Shown here in pieces: positions 45,622 to 58,691 of a stretch of 64,000 nt of DNA; within the stretch, counting starts at the first letter, position 1, and every line of letters starts with the position of its first letter. The stretch lies in contig JAUDYN010000008.1 of assembly GCA_030407005.1 (NCBI GenBank), forward strand, positions 558,001 to 622,000, in the 5' to 3' direction. The notes under the pieces were generated by a model. The model was given only the letters and a program-made list of their open reading frames with translations. It had not been told where the DNA came from and ran no database searches. Position numbers and translations under genes: made by a program. This DNA comes from Desarmillaria ectypa. Lineage: Eukaryota > Basidiomycota > Agaricomycetes > Agaricales > Physalacriaceae.

Positions 45622-46775
45622 GCTGGCTGGTGCATGAAGATGTCGGCCCAAACTCCAGATACGGGGACGTTTTATACTGGCACCATCGCCAGGTCGAAGG
45701 TGTGACGGGCACTCTCATATGCATCACAGATGTCCCAAGTTGTCAGTGTATCTGATGGGCTACACAATTGCGACAATGAGACATGGTTTGGATCGCTAAC
45801 AACATCAACGAACTACTTACTGTTTTTATCTTCAGGAACACCCCAGCTTCCCCCTTCTATTCTGACCCGGAAAAATGCGTACAAGTGATCAAGGTATGTA
45901 ACCAATATCAGAAGAAGCAGATTTGAGGAACAAGGTAGCGGGAGCTGGGATTCCGGCTCGGATTTCCCTGCATTGCAGAGTCCGCGCTGAAAGGATTCGA
46001 AGCCTATGAATGATGTGAAAGTTCCGTGCGTCGTCGAGCAGGAAGGAGCTAGTCAATTGTGTGTATGTAAGGATTATGATGAAGTTCCGTGCAGCATTGC
46101 GTGACAATGGTGGTCTTGATATGCGCCGGCTCCTTCTCCATGCATATACATGTCCTTTTTCCGCTGTTTTGGCCTTTTGATGGTTTCCGGGATGCCGTCC
46201 TGGAAGCGAGCTCCAAAAGAACGTATTCCGTTTTTGCTTGGCAGTTCAGTGAGTAGTCGGCATGCTCAGGTAGTCATGGGGAAAGCATTCTTCTTGTCCA
46301 CAGCTTCGCGTCCACTTGCTCTCGTTGAGTGGAGCATCGGCCATCTCGCAATGTGTGCTCCCTTCCGATATATTGACTAGGGAGAAAAATTTCATTCGTT
46401 CAAGGCCGAGCGATTCCTTTGCAGCCGGAAAAATATTGAAAGATATTGTGCCCATAAATACCCATGTACCTGTAGAGTCTTAATAAGTAACGGTAAACGA
46501 CAAAGACGAGGGCCAATACATCACCTTAAAAAACTCATTGGAGTTTACTATGAGAGAGTTGTGGAGTGATAATGGCGTTGATGATTGCACGATTGATTTT
46601 TATCAGCGGCAGTGAAAAGGGAATATTGAACATGTATCCGACTTGTGAATGAATTGCATGTATAATTTACACTTGAGCAGAAATGAACGGACTATGCAGA
46701 TGCTAATCAAGGAAGAAGAGGAAAAGGCAGCACGATAGTGATAGAAATAATAACGAAAAGTCTTACAGAGCCGGG
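45622..46775. other. Intergenic, nothing recognised
   Basis: About 1.15 kb between the P450 promoter and the 3' end of the SUN-domain gene. ORFs at 45889-46107 (-), 46150-46380 (+) and 46246-46455 (-) show no family motifs. Confidence 0.45.
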
Positions 46776-49526
46776 CTAACCTAAATCTGCCCCAGTTTCG
46801 GAACCGTCTATACTGGCATCAGTGTCAAGCCACATGTCGCTTTCACCTTCATCTGATGGGGATGACGGACTACTACGTGGCTCGGGCGAGACATACTTGC
46901 GTCCCATCGTGGCCAAAAAGGGATCATCGTTTGAGTCATATTCTGGCGAAGACCTGGCTGCCTCTATTCCGTTCATACGCACGTGCCCACGATGTCGATG
47001 TCGAGAGGGTGTCACTGCGAAAAAATGATCATTATTGCCTTGATCGTCGACGCGTCGTTGTCTACCTGTCGAGCGTACTTCATGTAAATGAGCGGTTCGG
47101 GCCCACCGTCTGGCGCTTCGGGGTGCAGAACGCCCACTGTTCAAAGACGTGCTCAATACGAGACCTCCGCCACCTGAAGCGGCACGTTTAACGATGGGCC
47201 GGGATGTACTCGTGGGAGTTTCTGGCCGTGGCTGTGAAGAATTCAGATGCCGGTGTATGGGTGTGCGAAGAGGAATAGGCGTATGAGAGCGAGAACGATG
47301 TTGTGGCGTAGGCGAGCTAGAATGTCGTCCTTGCGTGGTGTATAATGATGGTTTAGCGGAAGGTTCGGGTGAAGACGTCGGGAATTCAATCTTTGCATCT
47401 AGCATCAGACGTCAGGATAGCTGTTTGTTACAAGTCGGTCCTGGACTGACCGTCTGTGAAGCTGCCAGGTCTAGGAGACATCTTGATATTGGGGGGCGTG
47501 CTGCGACTCCTGTTTATGAACCAATCACCGCTGAAGCTTAAATGCCTACGACCCCATTCTCTCATGCTTCGCCTGAACATGAGCGGGCCATGTTCCTCGG
47601 ATCTAGATCCACGAGTGAGTCCCATGAAAACTAGGACGGCGAGTAAAAGGCAAAGTTGAGCTACGCCTAGCCGTTTTTCAAGGATAATCTAACGAAAATG
47701 TCAACAAGTCTCGAGAATGGAGCATTCTTTCCTCACCTCATTGGAAAGGTAGTCGACTCTGTTTGCAAGCTCTCTGTAATCCATCTCTATCCGTAGTCGC
47801 TGTTTATCCCATTCACCAAGTGTTTTTTGATACATCTGAGCTTGAGCTTTACCCTACATGCATAGTGAGCATAAGAGTGTGGATACCTAAAAGAAACATT
47901 CTTACGAGACCGTCTAGGCGTCCGACGTCCTCACCAAGCCTTCTTAGCATCTCTCTCACTCCGGTGGTCTGTTCCTCGACGTAGCGAACGTATAACGTAT
48001 GATTTCCTTCCAACGCCGTAAGACGGTTCATGATGGTACGGTATATAGATTCGCCCCCCGTAGTGGGAGGCATCGGAGGTGGAACAGGCATATTTATGGA
48101 ACCAGAAGCAGTGACGATTGTAGAGGCAGAATGTGAAGGAGACGAAGAGGTTGCCGAAGATGAATGTCCGCTGGTGTTCGAGGACGAGTTTACAACAACA
48201 GATCGCGGCGAGACCGGAGCAGAATCTGCGAGTGATGTACTTGCTGGGAGGGGTACGGTGGGGTAAGAGGGTTGCGCGGTGTGCGCATCTGTAGAATAAG
48301 TGCCGCTTTCCTGGGAAGGATCGAGGGATTCGTGGCGCCCTACATTCTCTGTCGTTGATGCCGTAATTTGTGAGCTGGTAAATTTTGTTGTGGATTCAGA
48401 AGTAGCAGGACTAAATTCCGGTGAGGTGTAAGGGCTCTCTGGGATCGGACCAAGGTCAACGGTTTGGATACCGGGTTCAGCGGTATTCGCTGTTGGAATT
48501 TTACCAACCGTAACGGAATCTGGCGCCTGGACGGGCTCGAGTTCGTCAACAACCGAGGCGGGTAGCGAACGGATTTTCTCATGTTTCGCGCGGTATTCTG
48601 CTTCCCATACGTCCCATTTCCATTGTTCAAGATGAGTAAGTCCATAAACTCGGAGCAGGGAGATGGGGCAGTAGTACTCGTTGCCGTAGTGGGAGTGAAA
48701 CTCTATCCGGATGTACCTGTAAAAGTCGTGAAGCGACGTAGGCGGATGGAAGGACTGGTGGAAGTCAGACGGAGTAATGATGAAAGCAGTGACGCCTGAC
48801 CTGTACACCCCGGCCATTCTTGGCTCTGTAGGTCCCTGCTACGGTCCAACCCTCTTCACTTGTTGTGTACGTCTTCGCCACGCTGACAGTAAAGTCCTTA
48901 AAGACCCCACTGAAGAATTCAAAGTTTGCCAGCTGCACGGTGTCGATTCGGATGTCATCGCATAATTCCACGACTACGAACTGTTTGTCTTTGGAAGTAC
49001 ATGGGCTCAGCATATACCTATCACGTTTGGATGATAGGATGGAAGACGGCGACTTTGCTGAACGATGAGACACGTGGACACGAGCAGAGCAATCGAGGGC
49101 CGCATAATTGAATCTGTCCGTTAATGGGACTTGGAAATGGGGTGATATCGGCTCGTCCGTAGAGTCGTACGAGGCTAACGGTGATGAAGTCTGACCATCG
49201 CTACCAGCGGTGTCCGAGTGTCCGTTTCCATCAGTCAAGTGAATATTTGTCGCGCCGGAAATATTGCCTGAACGATTCCCGTCATTCTCTTTCCCCGCCC
49301 GCTTCTGTAGCTCAGCCTGCTTCTCCTTCCACTCCTCAAAGGAGAGTAGAGCATCTGTGTCCGTGGGTTCGACGGGCTCGAGTGGAATGAGGCAACACAC
49401 AGGTGGAGACTCCCGAGATACGGCCGCGGAAATGGCGCGAAAGGGATCGTTGAAGGACGTTGGCGACGCTGTGAAGACTGGAGACACCAGCGCCAATGCT
49501 ATCAAAGCCGTCGGAAGATTCACCAT
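46776..49526 (-). CDS. SUN-domain protein, SLP1/UNC84-like
   Basis: An ER/nuclear-envelope membrane protein related to yeast Slp1 (in complex with Emp65, it protects folding intermediates in the ER). The start at 49526 gives a signal peptide (MVNLPTALIALALVSPVFTA); an in-frame ATG 23 codons upstream is possible but would hide it. A conserved SFEEWKEKQAELQKRAG segment precedes the SUN domain: DRFNYAALDCSARV, then SSILSSKRDRYMLSPCTSKD, FVVVELCDDIRIDTVQLANF, EFFSGVFKDFTVSVAKTYTT and YRYIRIEFHSHYGNEYYCPI, then SLLRVYGLTHLEQWKW. A long Ser/Thr/Pro-rich part follows, then a coiled coil (SIYRTIMNRLTALEGNHTLY, EMLRRLGEDVGRLDGLV) and a transmembrane helix (AQLCLLLAVLVFMGLTRG). The C-terminal tail is basic and Ser-rich. 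About 800-850 residues. It shares a 205-bp divergent promoter with the coiled-coil gene. Confidence 0.88.
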
Positions 49527-49731
49527 CGTCGCTGGTAGCGCCGAGAGGTGAGGAAATGGTCGGTACACGTCGACAGATGGTGTCTTGGGAAACAAATTGG
49601 GAAATACCTATTTTTATCCACCTTTACTATTTTGATCTATTTGTTTATAGGGATGTATGTGGACTAATCTGGCCCGATATAGGAATTCCTTTCTTGGTTT
49701 ATTACTTCCACCATCGTCGTCTTCGAACGCG

Positions 49732-52700
49732 ATGAGCTCAGATGAACTTGCATTCAGCCAGCATGGGCTCCTAGAAAACGCGTCTAGAGCTTCAAAGAGA
49801 CCATTTCAATTTAATCTCGCCCTCCAGACGTCAACGCCGCAATCAAGAAGCCATCGCCATCCTCAAAAGGCACATATCTTCGCACCAGCTCTACGACACG
49901 CGAAACCACCCGCAAATATGTTTCTTATCAATCCGGAACAACCTAAGCATAGAAAGAGTCAGCGGATGCCTTACAATTATCGACACAACATTCAATCGCC
50001 AACTGCGCAGGAGGAGCAGGAGCCCACAGGTATGGCGTGGTTTATACGCGACCTGCCGTTGATTGAAAGCTTAGCAGATGATAAGAAAAAATCTCTGACT
50101 CCACCAGTATTCAAGATGTTTTCGCAGTCTTCAAAGCGACCCTTCGCCGATTCACATGCTAGCCAGCTGTCAACTCCCGCGCATCAGAGTGGTTCAAAGT
50201 CTTTGGAGCTCCCGCAAACTCCGATATCAGAGAGGTTTGAACCTCATTCGCAACATTCCTCCGTTCAACCCGAAGTTGCCTATCATGGGGATGAAGCGAA
50301 TTGGGAAGAAAACATGATGATCAGGAAGATGAGAGAAGCTTCAGCTATAAAAGCCCAACTGGCTGATGAGGTACGAGACATTCAGCATCATATTGGGCGC
50401 ATATATTCATATTTCAAACCCCAAACACAGAGGGAGGTCACTCTAAGTCTCAAAGGAGAGCTCGCGGCGGCTCAGAACGCCGATGTAGTGTTGAAGCAGA
50501 AGTTCGTTACACTTGAATCAGAAAACGAGCGTCAGGCGGTACAAATACAGAGCCTCACTGAGAAAATGTCCCAGACGAAATTGGAGCTCTTCCAGGTGGC
50601 GGAAGAACAGGAGCGCACCGTGAACCTGATGCAGGACAAGGTTGGCGAGGTCGAACGCTTGCGCTCTGAACTCTTGCACGCTGGTGAGAAATACGCAGTA
50701 TGTGAAGAGCGCGCCGGTAAAATTAAAGATGCTGCAAAGAAAGGCATGGTCCATCTCAGCCGAGGGCATGCATATTTTTCCTTTTTTGTCTGTACACTGA
50801 TATCTGCTTCTTTATGCAGATATGAATCACTGAAGACCACCTTCGATGAACTCAAGCTGCGTTTCGATGTTTCTCAGGACAACCTTCAGCGCACGAAGGA
50901 CGAAATCGAGTTACTAAAGTCTACTTCCGGACGCCAAATCAAACGTATGCTGTCCGTCTTTCATATCTTTTCTCACAACTAATCTCAAAATTAGTCGTTG
51001 AATCCCACCTGGATGAAAGTGGCCGTTACCTTCATAAATCTGCCGAAACCCGAGACCTCATTTCCGAGTTGCAGCAAGACCGCAACAGCTGTACGTTTCT
51101 GGGGCGTGGCATCCGACTACTGTATTAATCCCGACGACAGCTCAACAAGTCAATGACATCCTACGTGAAAAGCTCCATTCATTAAGCGCGCAATTAGTGG
51201 AGTCAAAACAGAAGATTGCTGAGTTGGAACTGCGGCAATTTGAGGAAGGAGCGCGCTGGAGCCGACGTGGTGAAACGTGGCAAAACCTCCGTGAGCTTCT
51301 CTTGTTCGGTTTATCTCCTAACTTATGTCCGTGAATTTTCGTGGCAGAATATAAAATAGAGGAACTCGCTGACAAACTAGCCAAGCGAGAAGGCGAAGCC
51401 TTTGAAGGACTGATAGAAAACGCCAATTTATCTACTGCCCTAAACGAGGCCATCGAGAAGCATGTCCTGTTTCTTTGCGGTTAGATTCGTCCTTAACACC
51501 AAAGTAGGGCCAATGTTTTGCAAGTCACGCTAGGAGCAAAAGAACAGGAACTCGCGGCTCTGAAAAAAGAGCAAGTGTTTCCCAACTTTCCGCGGACACC
51601 TCGTTTAACATTTTTCATTTAGAGCCATCAACATGGAATCTGTCAAAGTCGAAGAATTGGACGCTGCTCTCAAAGAGTCTGTACCGTGCAGCCAATAATA
51701 TTCTTAACTTGATGTTTTCTATGTAGCCTTTCGATCAAACTCGCCGCTAGTAATGCTACAGTACACGAGCAAGAGACCCAACTGTCCGTCTTGAACGATC
51801 GGATGCGCTCATTAACAACGAAGGAAGCAGCGCTGATTGAATCGTCAGTTTCGCTCATATAATGCCAGATCTGCACCTTATTCGTGTTCACAGGAATGAC
51901 CATTCACGGAGGACGATCTCTAAGTTAGAGATGGCAATCCAAGAAGCCAAATATGCATGTTCCGCGGAGTCTACTAAATACAAACAGGTCCAGGATAAGA
52001 AAGTCCTTCTTGAAGCTCAGATCGTTAAACTGAGGGAGGAGGTTATCGATAGAGAGACTAAGTAGGACATCTTGACTCTGCCAATACGTTATATCTAACT
52101 AGCTGACTTATTAGTTTGAAAAATCAAAATGTCGCCTTCAACGTGCGTTCTGATTCTGTCTCCAGGCACCACATTCATCCCTCCAGTTAGGTTCTTCAAG
52201 AGCGCTTTGATAACCAGACGATAACTCTCAAACTCGCCAAGGAACATTGTGGTGATCTACAAGTACGTCACTCTTCCTCACGGGCGATGAATCATCCGAC
52301 GACATTCACCAGGAGCGCGTAATGACATTGACGGTACGATTCATAGTTATCTCTGTGGCTATGTATTTATCATAGGCATCATAGGCAAAACTTGAAGGGG
52401 TCACCACGTCGGCACGATTAGATCTTGCACATGTTCAGGAACAAAAAGGATTGCTCGAATCATCGATCCAGGATCAGAAGACACTGCTTGAGAAAACGCT
52501 CCAGGACCAGAAAGCATTGCTTGAGAGGACGCTCCGTGATCATAGTAGTCATCTTGAGCGATCACTACAAGAGCAGAGAGCATCTCACGAGTGCAAATTG
52601 CAGGACCAGAAAAACGTCTGGGAGAAAATTGGCGCCGATCAACAGGCTCTCTTCCACAGGAACCTTGAAGACCAAAAGGCAGCGTCCGAGACTACTATCA

Positions 52701-53872
52701 AGCATCTACAAGACCAGAAGTTATCCTTGGACAATTCTCTTGCGCGGCTTCAGGCGGACATGAAGGTCCAGCAAGAAGCGGCAACCGCCCTGAAGATCGA
52801 CGTGGTCAGACTCCAGGAGAGGTGCGAACAACAAGTCAAATCTGAAGCCCAAAAACTACAAGCCGCGAACACGGAGCGTCTCGAGGCATTGAGATTTGTG
52901 CAACAGAGACAAGATACGCTGGACAGCCTGGCAAGCGAGTGCGAATCGGCGAAGAAGGACGCTCAGAAAGCTCGGTCCGAACTGGAGAGCGGCCTTCGAG
53001 AAGCAAGAATGCTAACGAATGAGACACGAGAGCTGCAAGAAGAACTGGGGTACCTTCGTGACAGGGAAACGACTATGCCAAAGCGATATGAAGCTGGACA
53101 ACTGGTAATTAGTCCACAGCGTCATCTTTCACCCTCCCTAAATGTTCTTAGAGCGACATCGAGAAGTCTTTTGTACAATCTGTCATTCAGATGTATAGGG
53201 CGACCTACGAGCAAGACATCGTCAACAAAGAAAACGAATTGCGATCGGTGATAGTCGGCTTCGCGATCTTAGGTTGGCACTAATGATTAAATACAGCGGG
53301 ATAATATGATCGTGTCGCTGCAATCCAATATCGCTTCCTTGGAGTCGACCCTTGCTAAATGCTTGAAGGAATCTGGTACGAAGTCCATGATAGACCTAAA
53401 CGTGTGGATGTCGAGTCCATTAACGCAGCAGCTGGAAGTATGTTCCCTCCTGTATGTCTCTCAAGTCCTTTCTAACGTTCTCAGGACGAGGTCCTTCCAC
53501 AACCAGCCGCGCGACATCCCGTCTTGGCATCGCCCACACCATTTGCTGTTCTCGCTGCCGAGGACAATGGCGATATCTCTGAAGAAGAACAGCCATCTGC
53601 CTTGGGTAAGCGAGACCGACCCCACTCGCCTATAACGAAATCCGACGATAATCAACGCCCTACTCGAAGATCGGTTCGTCATTTCACTGTTTAGAATTTA
53701 TTCGTCTTATGTGTGGCGCGTGAGTACAGAAGTCGGCTGCTCCCCGTAAAATCCTGGGAGCCGACAAGAAGGTTTGTGTCGCCCATCCTTTTGACCGACA
53801 AAGGCCATGGCTGACTGGTAATATTAGGCTAGTGAACCGACATCTAAGACCAAGCCACGAAAACGACGTTGA
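49732..53872 (+). CDS. Long coiled-coil protein of unknown function
   Basis: No family recognised. The start MSSDELAFSQHGLLENASRA at 49732 is chosen; an in-frame ATG at 49657 is an alternative. The first 180 residues are disordered, rich in Ser, Pro and Gln, with several SP/TP sites (CDK-type). From about residue 190 nearly the whole protein is coiled coil through some 15 small exons (DEVRDIQHHIGRIYSYFKPQ, KVGEVERLRSELLHAGEKYA, TKDEIELLKSTSGRQIK, and onwards), interrupted by introns of 50-80 nt. The block at 52436-52699 consists of eight 11-residue repeats. The C-terminus turns basic (RRSVR, then ASEPTSKTKPRKRR and TGA), like a nuclear localisation signal. The layout (disordered SP-rich head, long coil, basic tail) is that of chromosome-axis, synaptonemal-complex or spindle-pole proteins; this is inference. 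Exon joins in 51450-52400 are approximate. Confidence 0.7.
52436..52699 (+). repeat. Eight tandem 33-bp (11-residue) repeats inside the coiled-coil gene
   Basis: Successive 11-residue units: QEQKGLLESSI, QDQKTLLEKTL, QDQKALLERTL, RDHSSHLERSL, QEQRASHECKL, QDQKNVWEKIG, ADQQALFHRNL, EDQKAASETTI. The pattern has an acidic/Gln start and Leu or Ile at position 11. Hendecad repeats form straight or right-handed coiled coils rather than the classical heptad type. Confidence 0.75.
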
Positions 53873-54432
53873 TGACACTGCTTTGCTGCTCGGAATTCCT
53901 GTTTCTCGGTTGCATTCTTCTGCACTCTCTGGTTGACCACTGGGACTCTTTCTTGCTTTCTTCTTGATATTCCTAGATCGCGTTGTCTTGGTTACAGTGG
54001 CCGTTCTACTGCTCTTTGTATATGCCTTGAATTGCCAATCGTAACGGTGTCCGGCTTCTTACTTCATTCTACATCTATTTTGGGATAGGCTAAACCCACG
54101 GAAAATGCATGGGGAACATAAATTCGTATTCAGGCATTTTTGGTCGCTCGTAGCTCTGCTATGCCAACCCTGTGCTGTGCCACTGAGCAATACAGTCGAC
54201 GTAGGAAATTTACTTTAAATCTCACTAAGGCAGTTGTTCTTGCCTTGCTTCATGCGTAACTTCGGTGTTCAGCAGATGCACACCAGAGGAAGGACATTGG
54301 AGAACACCGATTCGCTAACTACGACAACTCAAAATTGCTTTCAGCCGTAAGGGAACTGATAATCAATAGGTATGTTTCCATGAAATTGATGAGGTTTTAT
54401 TATTCATATCCCTGTCAGTTCCCGCACAAAGA
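53873..54432. other. Convergent 3' region, coiled-coil protein and carboxylesterase
   Basis: About 560 bp, no supportable ORF; stop codons of both genes face each other. Confidence 0.5.
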
Positions 54433-56765
54433 TCAAATTGGATTGACCAATAAGATCTTCGACAAGCCATTCATGGCGTCCCCACGGAATGTATCTTGCG
54501 TGATGGTCAAAGGTAGGAGACCGTCGTTGAACGTGAGTAGATTGGGCGAATTCGTAGTCCACTGGGGCCACCGAATGCCGGTACTTCCACTGGGATTCAA
54601 AGTAGCAGCGAAACGAATGAGGTAATCTGCCATATCTCCACCGAAATAAACGTTGAGGATATCACTGGCATGGAAAGCTCCCAAGATCGGAACGAGCTTG
54701 AGGCGTTTATTCACTATAAAGAGTTAGGAACTGACGAAAGCTTTGATAAACTACTTACGAAAGGCCCATATATTTTGCTTTCCAGAAAGATTTTGTAAGA
54801 AGAACCTGCGAGGTGCCTGGAATACCGCATCGCCTTGGAACGATGCGATCCTCTTGAACTGGGGTGTTAAGATGTTCAATATTCCGGTACCGTATGGAGA
54901 ACCTTCAAGCGGATTCGCAGGATAGAGTTCTAGTAGCGTGTCAAGATCTTGATCTGATATACTCGGAAAAATCACTGTCTTCACATATGTCGCAACCTCC
55001 GCATTTGTCCTGTGAGATGCGAACTAAGTCTCATAGTACAAGAGAACAGTCTGTCCACTTACGTGACATTGAGTGACGCCAAGGAAAACAATGTTCCCTC
55101 GTCATCACAGTCGCCTAGTTGAGTCGCTTGTAATCAATGACGTTCTCAGCCTTGAATAATACACATACCGCTCACTATGGGAACATTAGCAATTTTACCT
55201 TGTTCTACGAGTCGTTGCGGATTATCGGAGAGGAGGACGCCGTCTGCGCGAGGTATCCAGGCCAAAACCAATGACTGACGGGGGTTTGTTCTGAATCGTC
55301 AAAACCTTTGACAGATCACCCACCTGGTAGTCAAATATGAAAGGCGAATTGTCGATTGCTGCTTTCAGCGTTTTGTACGAGACCGTCCTCAAACAGGCAA
55401 GTGTATCATCAGAACCAGAGCAGCCTGTCTGAACCACGATGTCATCGTAATCTGTAGTAAAATGAAATCAGAAGGGGACTCCCAGAGGCACTCTCCATCA
55501 TACATTTCTGGCCTCCCTCAAGAGCTCCAACGGGGATCGGAGACCCTGATTGCATGAATGCTGCACGGAAGAGACCTTGAGTGTCACCATCGTAGGCAAT
55601 CATATGCATTGCAGCTGAAATAGCTCCTGCAGATTCGCCCCATCTATCCAAACGAATTGTCAATTAAACGCCGCGAGTAAATGAATTGCGACTAACATCG
55701 TCACTTTCGAAGGATCTCCACCAAATGCAGCTATATACTTCTGAATCCATCTCAGAGCTTCTCTTTCTGGAGAAATACGCGTGTCAGATAGTCAAATTGA
55801 ATAGCGAAGGCATGAATATACATACGGTCATGGAGCCCTAGGTTTCCAACGCCAGCTTCCCTAACTTCCTTACTCGCAAGAAAACCGAAGCCTTGAGAAA
55901 ATTCATGAACGAACTTCTGGCGAGCTGAGGGAGAATAACACACCAGAAACTCGATAATTCATCGAAACATATATGACTGGTTGATTCAGTGCGATCGACC
56001 GAGAAACAATGCTGGTGCCGTCGTACCTGTAAAAAGAAAGATATTAAATGCCACTGATGCCCACTGATGTATCTAAGGATAGTAGATACAAACATAGCCG
56101 TGCCACCAAGCTCAAAGCCACCTTGAGACAAATGCACTTATAAAAACTTGAACGATATGCAATAGCGAATATTCTTACCTCCAAAAATCCACTGAGGAGA
56201 TGTTGCTTGAGCTGATGATTCCAAATCTTACATATTACGCACCGCGACAACAGGAAGCTTAGATTTTGGATTGGCAGTCGTTGGCTTCAGGACATTAATA
56301 GTCAGACCTAACAAAGATTAACGAGGTATATGTGATGGATGAGACGCGTAATCACAATCCTCATCATCAGGAAGAACCACATTGTAGATGGAATTAACGA
56401 TGTGATCCACAGCTTCCGCTGGTATTCCTGTGAGAATCGGTAGCTTGATGGCCTGCTGTGGACAAGATGGCCCAAAAGCGCTCGCATCATACGACCCATT
56501 GTACGCTGGAAGAGTTTCTGGTAGCTGGAAACGACGATCTCCGATGCTAGAAAGGGAAGGCTAAATACCCTCGAAATCATAGTTCAAAAACAACTCACGG
56601 GGGTTGAGCGAATGGGATGCCCAAGAACTTCGAGACGGTCCCGGAGGCTGTCCCAGTGAACGTCGCAGAGTCTAGAGTCACAGTAGGAGCAGCGCGGCTC
56701 GAAATAATTGCGGAAGTGACGATACAAGCGTGAAGCCCAATGAGGACCACGAGCTGGAAGAGCAT
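54433..56765 (-). CDS. Type-B carboxylesterase/lipase, secreted
   Basis: A serine esterase of the carboxylesterase type-B family (alpha/beta hydrolase; Candida rugosa lipase and cholinesterase relatives). The start at 56765 gives a signal peptide (MLFQLVVLIGLHACIVTSAI). TFTGTASGTVSKFLGIPFAQ and PP mark the N-terminal motif, followed by IGDRRFQLPETLPAY, DDEDC (conserved disulphide region), LTINVLKPTT, VVAWIFGGGFELGGTAM (oxyanion hole), and SIVSRSIALNQPVIYVSMNY. The nucleophile elbow is WGESAGAISAAMHM. The acid comes from SGDCDDEGTLFS and the catalytic His from LGAFHASDILNVYF. All three catalytic residues are present. It ends GLSKILLVNPI, TGA. About 540 residues, with more than ten introns. It probably acts outside the cell on lipids, sterol esters or plant esters. 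Confidence 0.9.
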
Positions 56766-58686
56766 GTCAGTCGCACAACGACCTGGGATTGGACGACCTA
56801 CAATAATGCATGAAAGGTGTCTTTATAGTCGCACCTCAAAAGAAGGGCCAACTATAGCCGTGGGACTGACAAGTCATGAGAACTCATCACGAGAAGGACG
56901 ATCCCTGTTTTTTTAAATCAATTCAGAGGCTAGTGGACTCTGTCTTCGATGCCAAGGGAAAGATTTGATATCTGGCATTCATTATACTTCTCGACAGCAT
57001 AGAGGTCGCGTTAGCTTGGTCTATGCTGTGTGGGGCCCCGCACTTGAAGTCGGAAGTATTTAATATAAACGTGCTTGCGACTGCGGGGATGGAAAGTGGT
57101 CAACACGCGTTCAAGGCCGCTTGTGTCAGGGGATCACTGTTAGAAATCACAGGCAAAGTACCGGATTGGGTTTTTACCGCCTTAAAATGCCCGAAAGTTG
57201 ATGGTAATCCCAGGAAAGCATGAGGACCTCATGGCTGCTTTCCTGAAAGAACGACGGAAAGGTACAAATGCACGTGTACATCATTCTTTTACAAATTATA
57301 ACGCGCCGGCACCGACACGAATTAGAACGAACATCAGACAAGATGATTGGTTTAGCCGCGAGCTAAGTATAAAAGCCATTGGTAGTAGCCAGAGTACTCA
57401 GACGACAACGGATCGTTGTACCTGCAATTCTGCGTTCGACTAAGCGCCATAATCGTTCCTGGGAGAACTGACTTTCTCCAATATGAATTATAGTTGAAGG
57501 TACATAATTGCCAACAAAAACTGGTAGTAATGGCTTGGTCTTGGAATTGCCTACCAAGCTGGCGACTGAATTGGAGGTCGAATCCCTTCCTTGTGCCGTG
57601 GCCAATGAAGTCAGTCATTCCGGTGTTGCCAAGACGCTTTGGCATACACTTGCTACCCAGGGGACAGAGAACGACCCTATGGGTCCATCCAAAGCCGGTC
57701 CGTATCGGTGGGTCGTGAACCTGCAGGTCCAAGTCATATGGTTCGGATTATACCACCTGAATTGTATATTTCCCTCCGCGACCAGCACAGACTCAAGAGA
57801 TTCTCAAACATGTGAATATTGTGAATACGAATGCGGAAGCTCGACTGGACAACTTACATTGCCGGTGTTGTTGACGCTCCGTGTCACATTGAACTCAACA
57901 TTTGAAAGGCATGATAGAACTCCCGGTATTTTACCGTCACCTGATGCATGCCTGCGACTAGATCAGCGACCCTCATGATCATGACTAGCGGTCGTTAGTG
58001 ATGACTTTGATACCTTGCTTAGCGGTTTCTATTCATATTTCACTATCTTTCCTTCTCGATTTCGCGCGGTCAAACAAATACATTTGCACAGGACCAGAAA
58101 CTACAAGTACATATTGCCACGGACCAAAGACGGATATAAATACAAAAGGGTTGAGGGAAAGTTTTAGCACTCACGCGAGACCATTTTTCTGCATGAAGAA
58201 ATAGCGAATGTTATCTTGTAACGTTTTATTGCATCTTTTGATGTAGAAATAGATTGCCGTAGATTGCATGTTTAGATCTGAGACCGTAAGAAGTAATGTT
58301 TAAAGAGAACGAGGTGAATGCTGCAAGAGACGCCCGATCCCAAGAAGCAAGTGAGTCAAACGGGAAGGAAGGTGCTGACTATGCAAGCTCAAAGGACTTC
58401 TCAAGCCCTGCCTAACATCCTGAACTATGTCGTTTATTGTTCAAAAGATGAGTCACCTCGATATGTATGCAATTTCATTAAAAGCTGCAAACTCAACGAA
58501 CCAAATTGCCGGGTCACTCAGGCTCCTTTTAAAATTCCAACGAAGTAAGTATAACTTTGGCAAACGTGCCACAGTGAAGGTTTAATTAACGACGAGACAT
58601 ATAGGTGTATATATTATAAAATCCCTGCGGAAATAAACATGTAAGTGAATCAGAACGTGAGAGGGGTGCTTATCCGAAGATTCCGA
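56766..58686. other. Intergenic, nothing recognised
   Basis: About 1.9 kb between the carboxylesterase promoter and the solo LTR. ORFs at 57352-57732 (-) and 57508-57978 (+) overlap and carry no family motif. A minus-strand segment near 57870 (FNVTRSVNNTGN) recalls fibronectin-like domains of glycoside hydrolases, but there is no supporting exon chain. Confidence 0.45.
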
Positions 58687-58691
58687 ATGTC

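Noticed and set aside
57352..57978. Overlapping ORFs on both strands, one with a fibronectin-like NVTRSVNNTGN segment
   Set aside because: Frames break repeatedly and no catalytic or binding motif of a glycoside hydrolase is found nearby.
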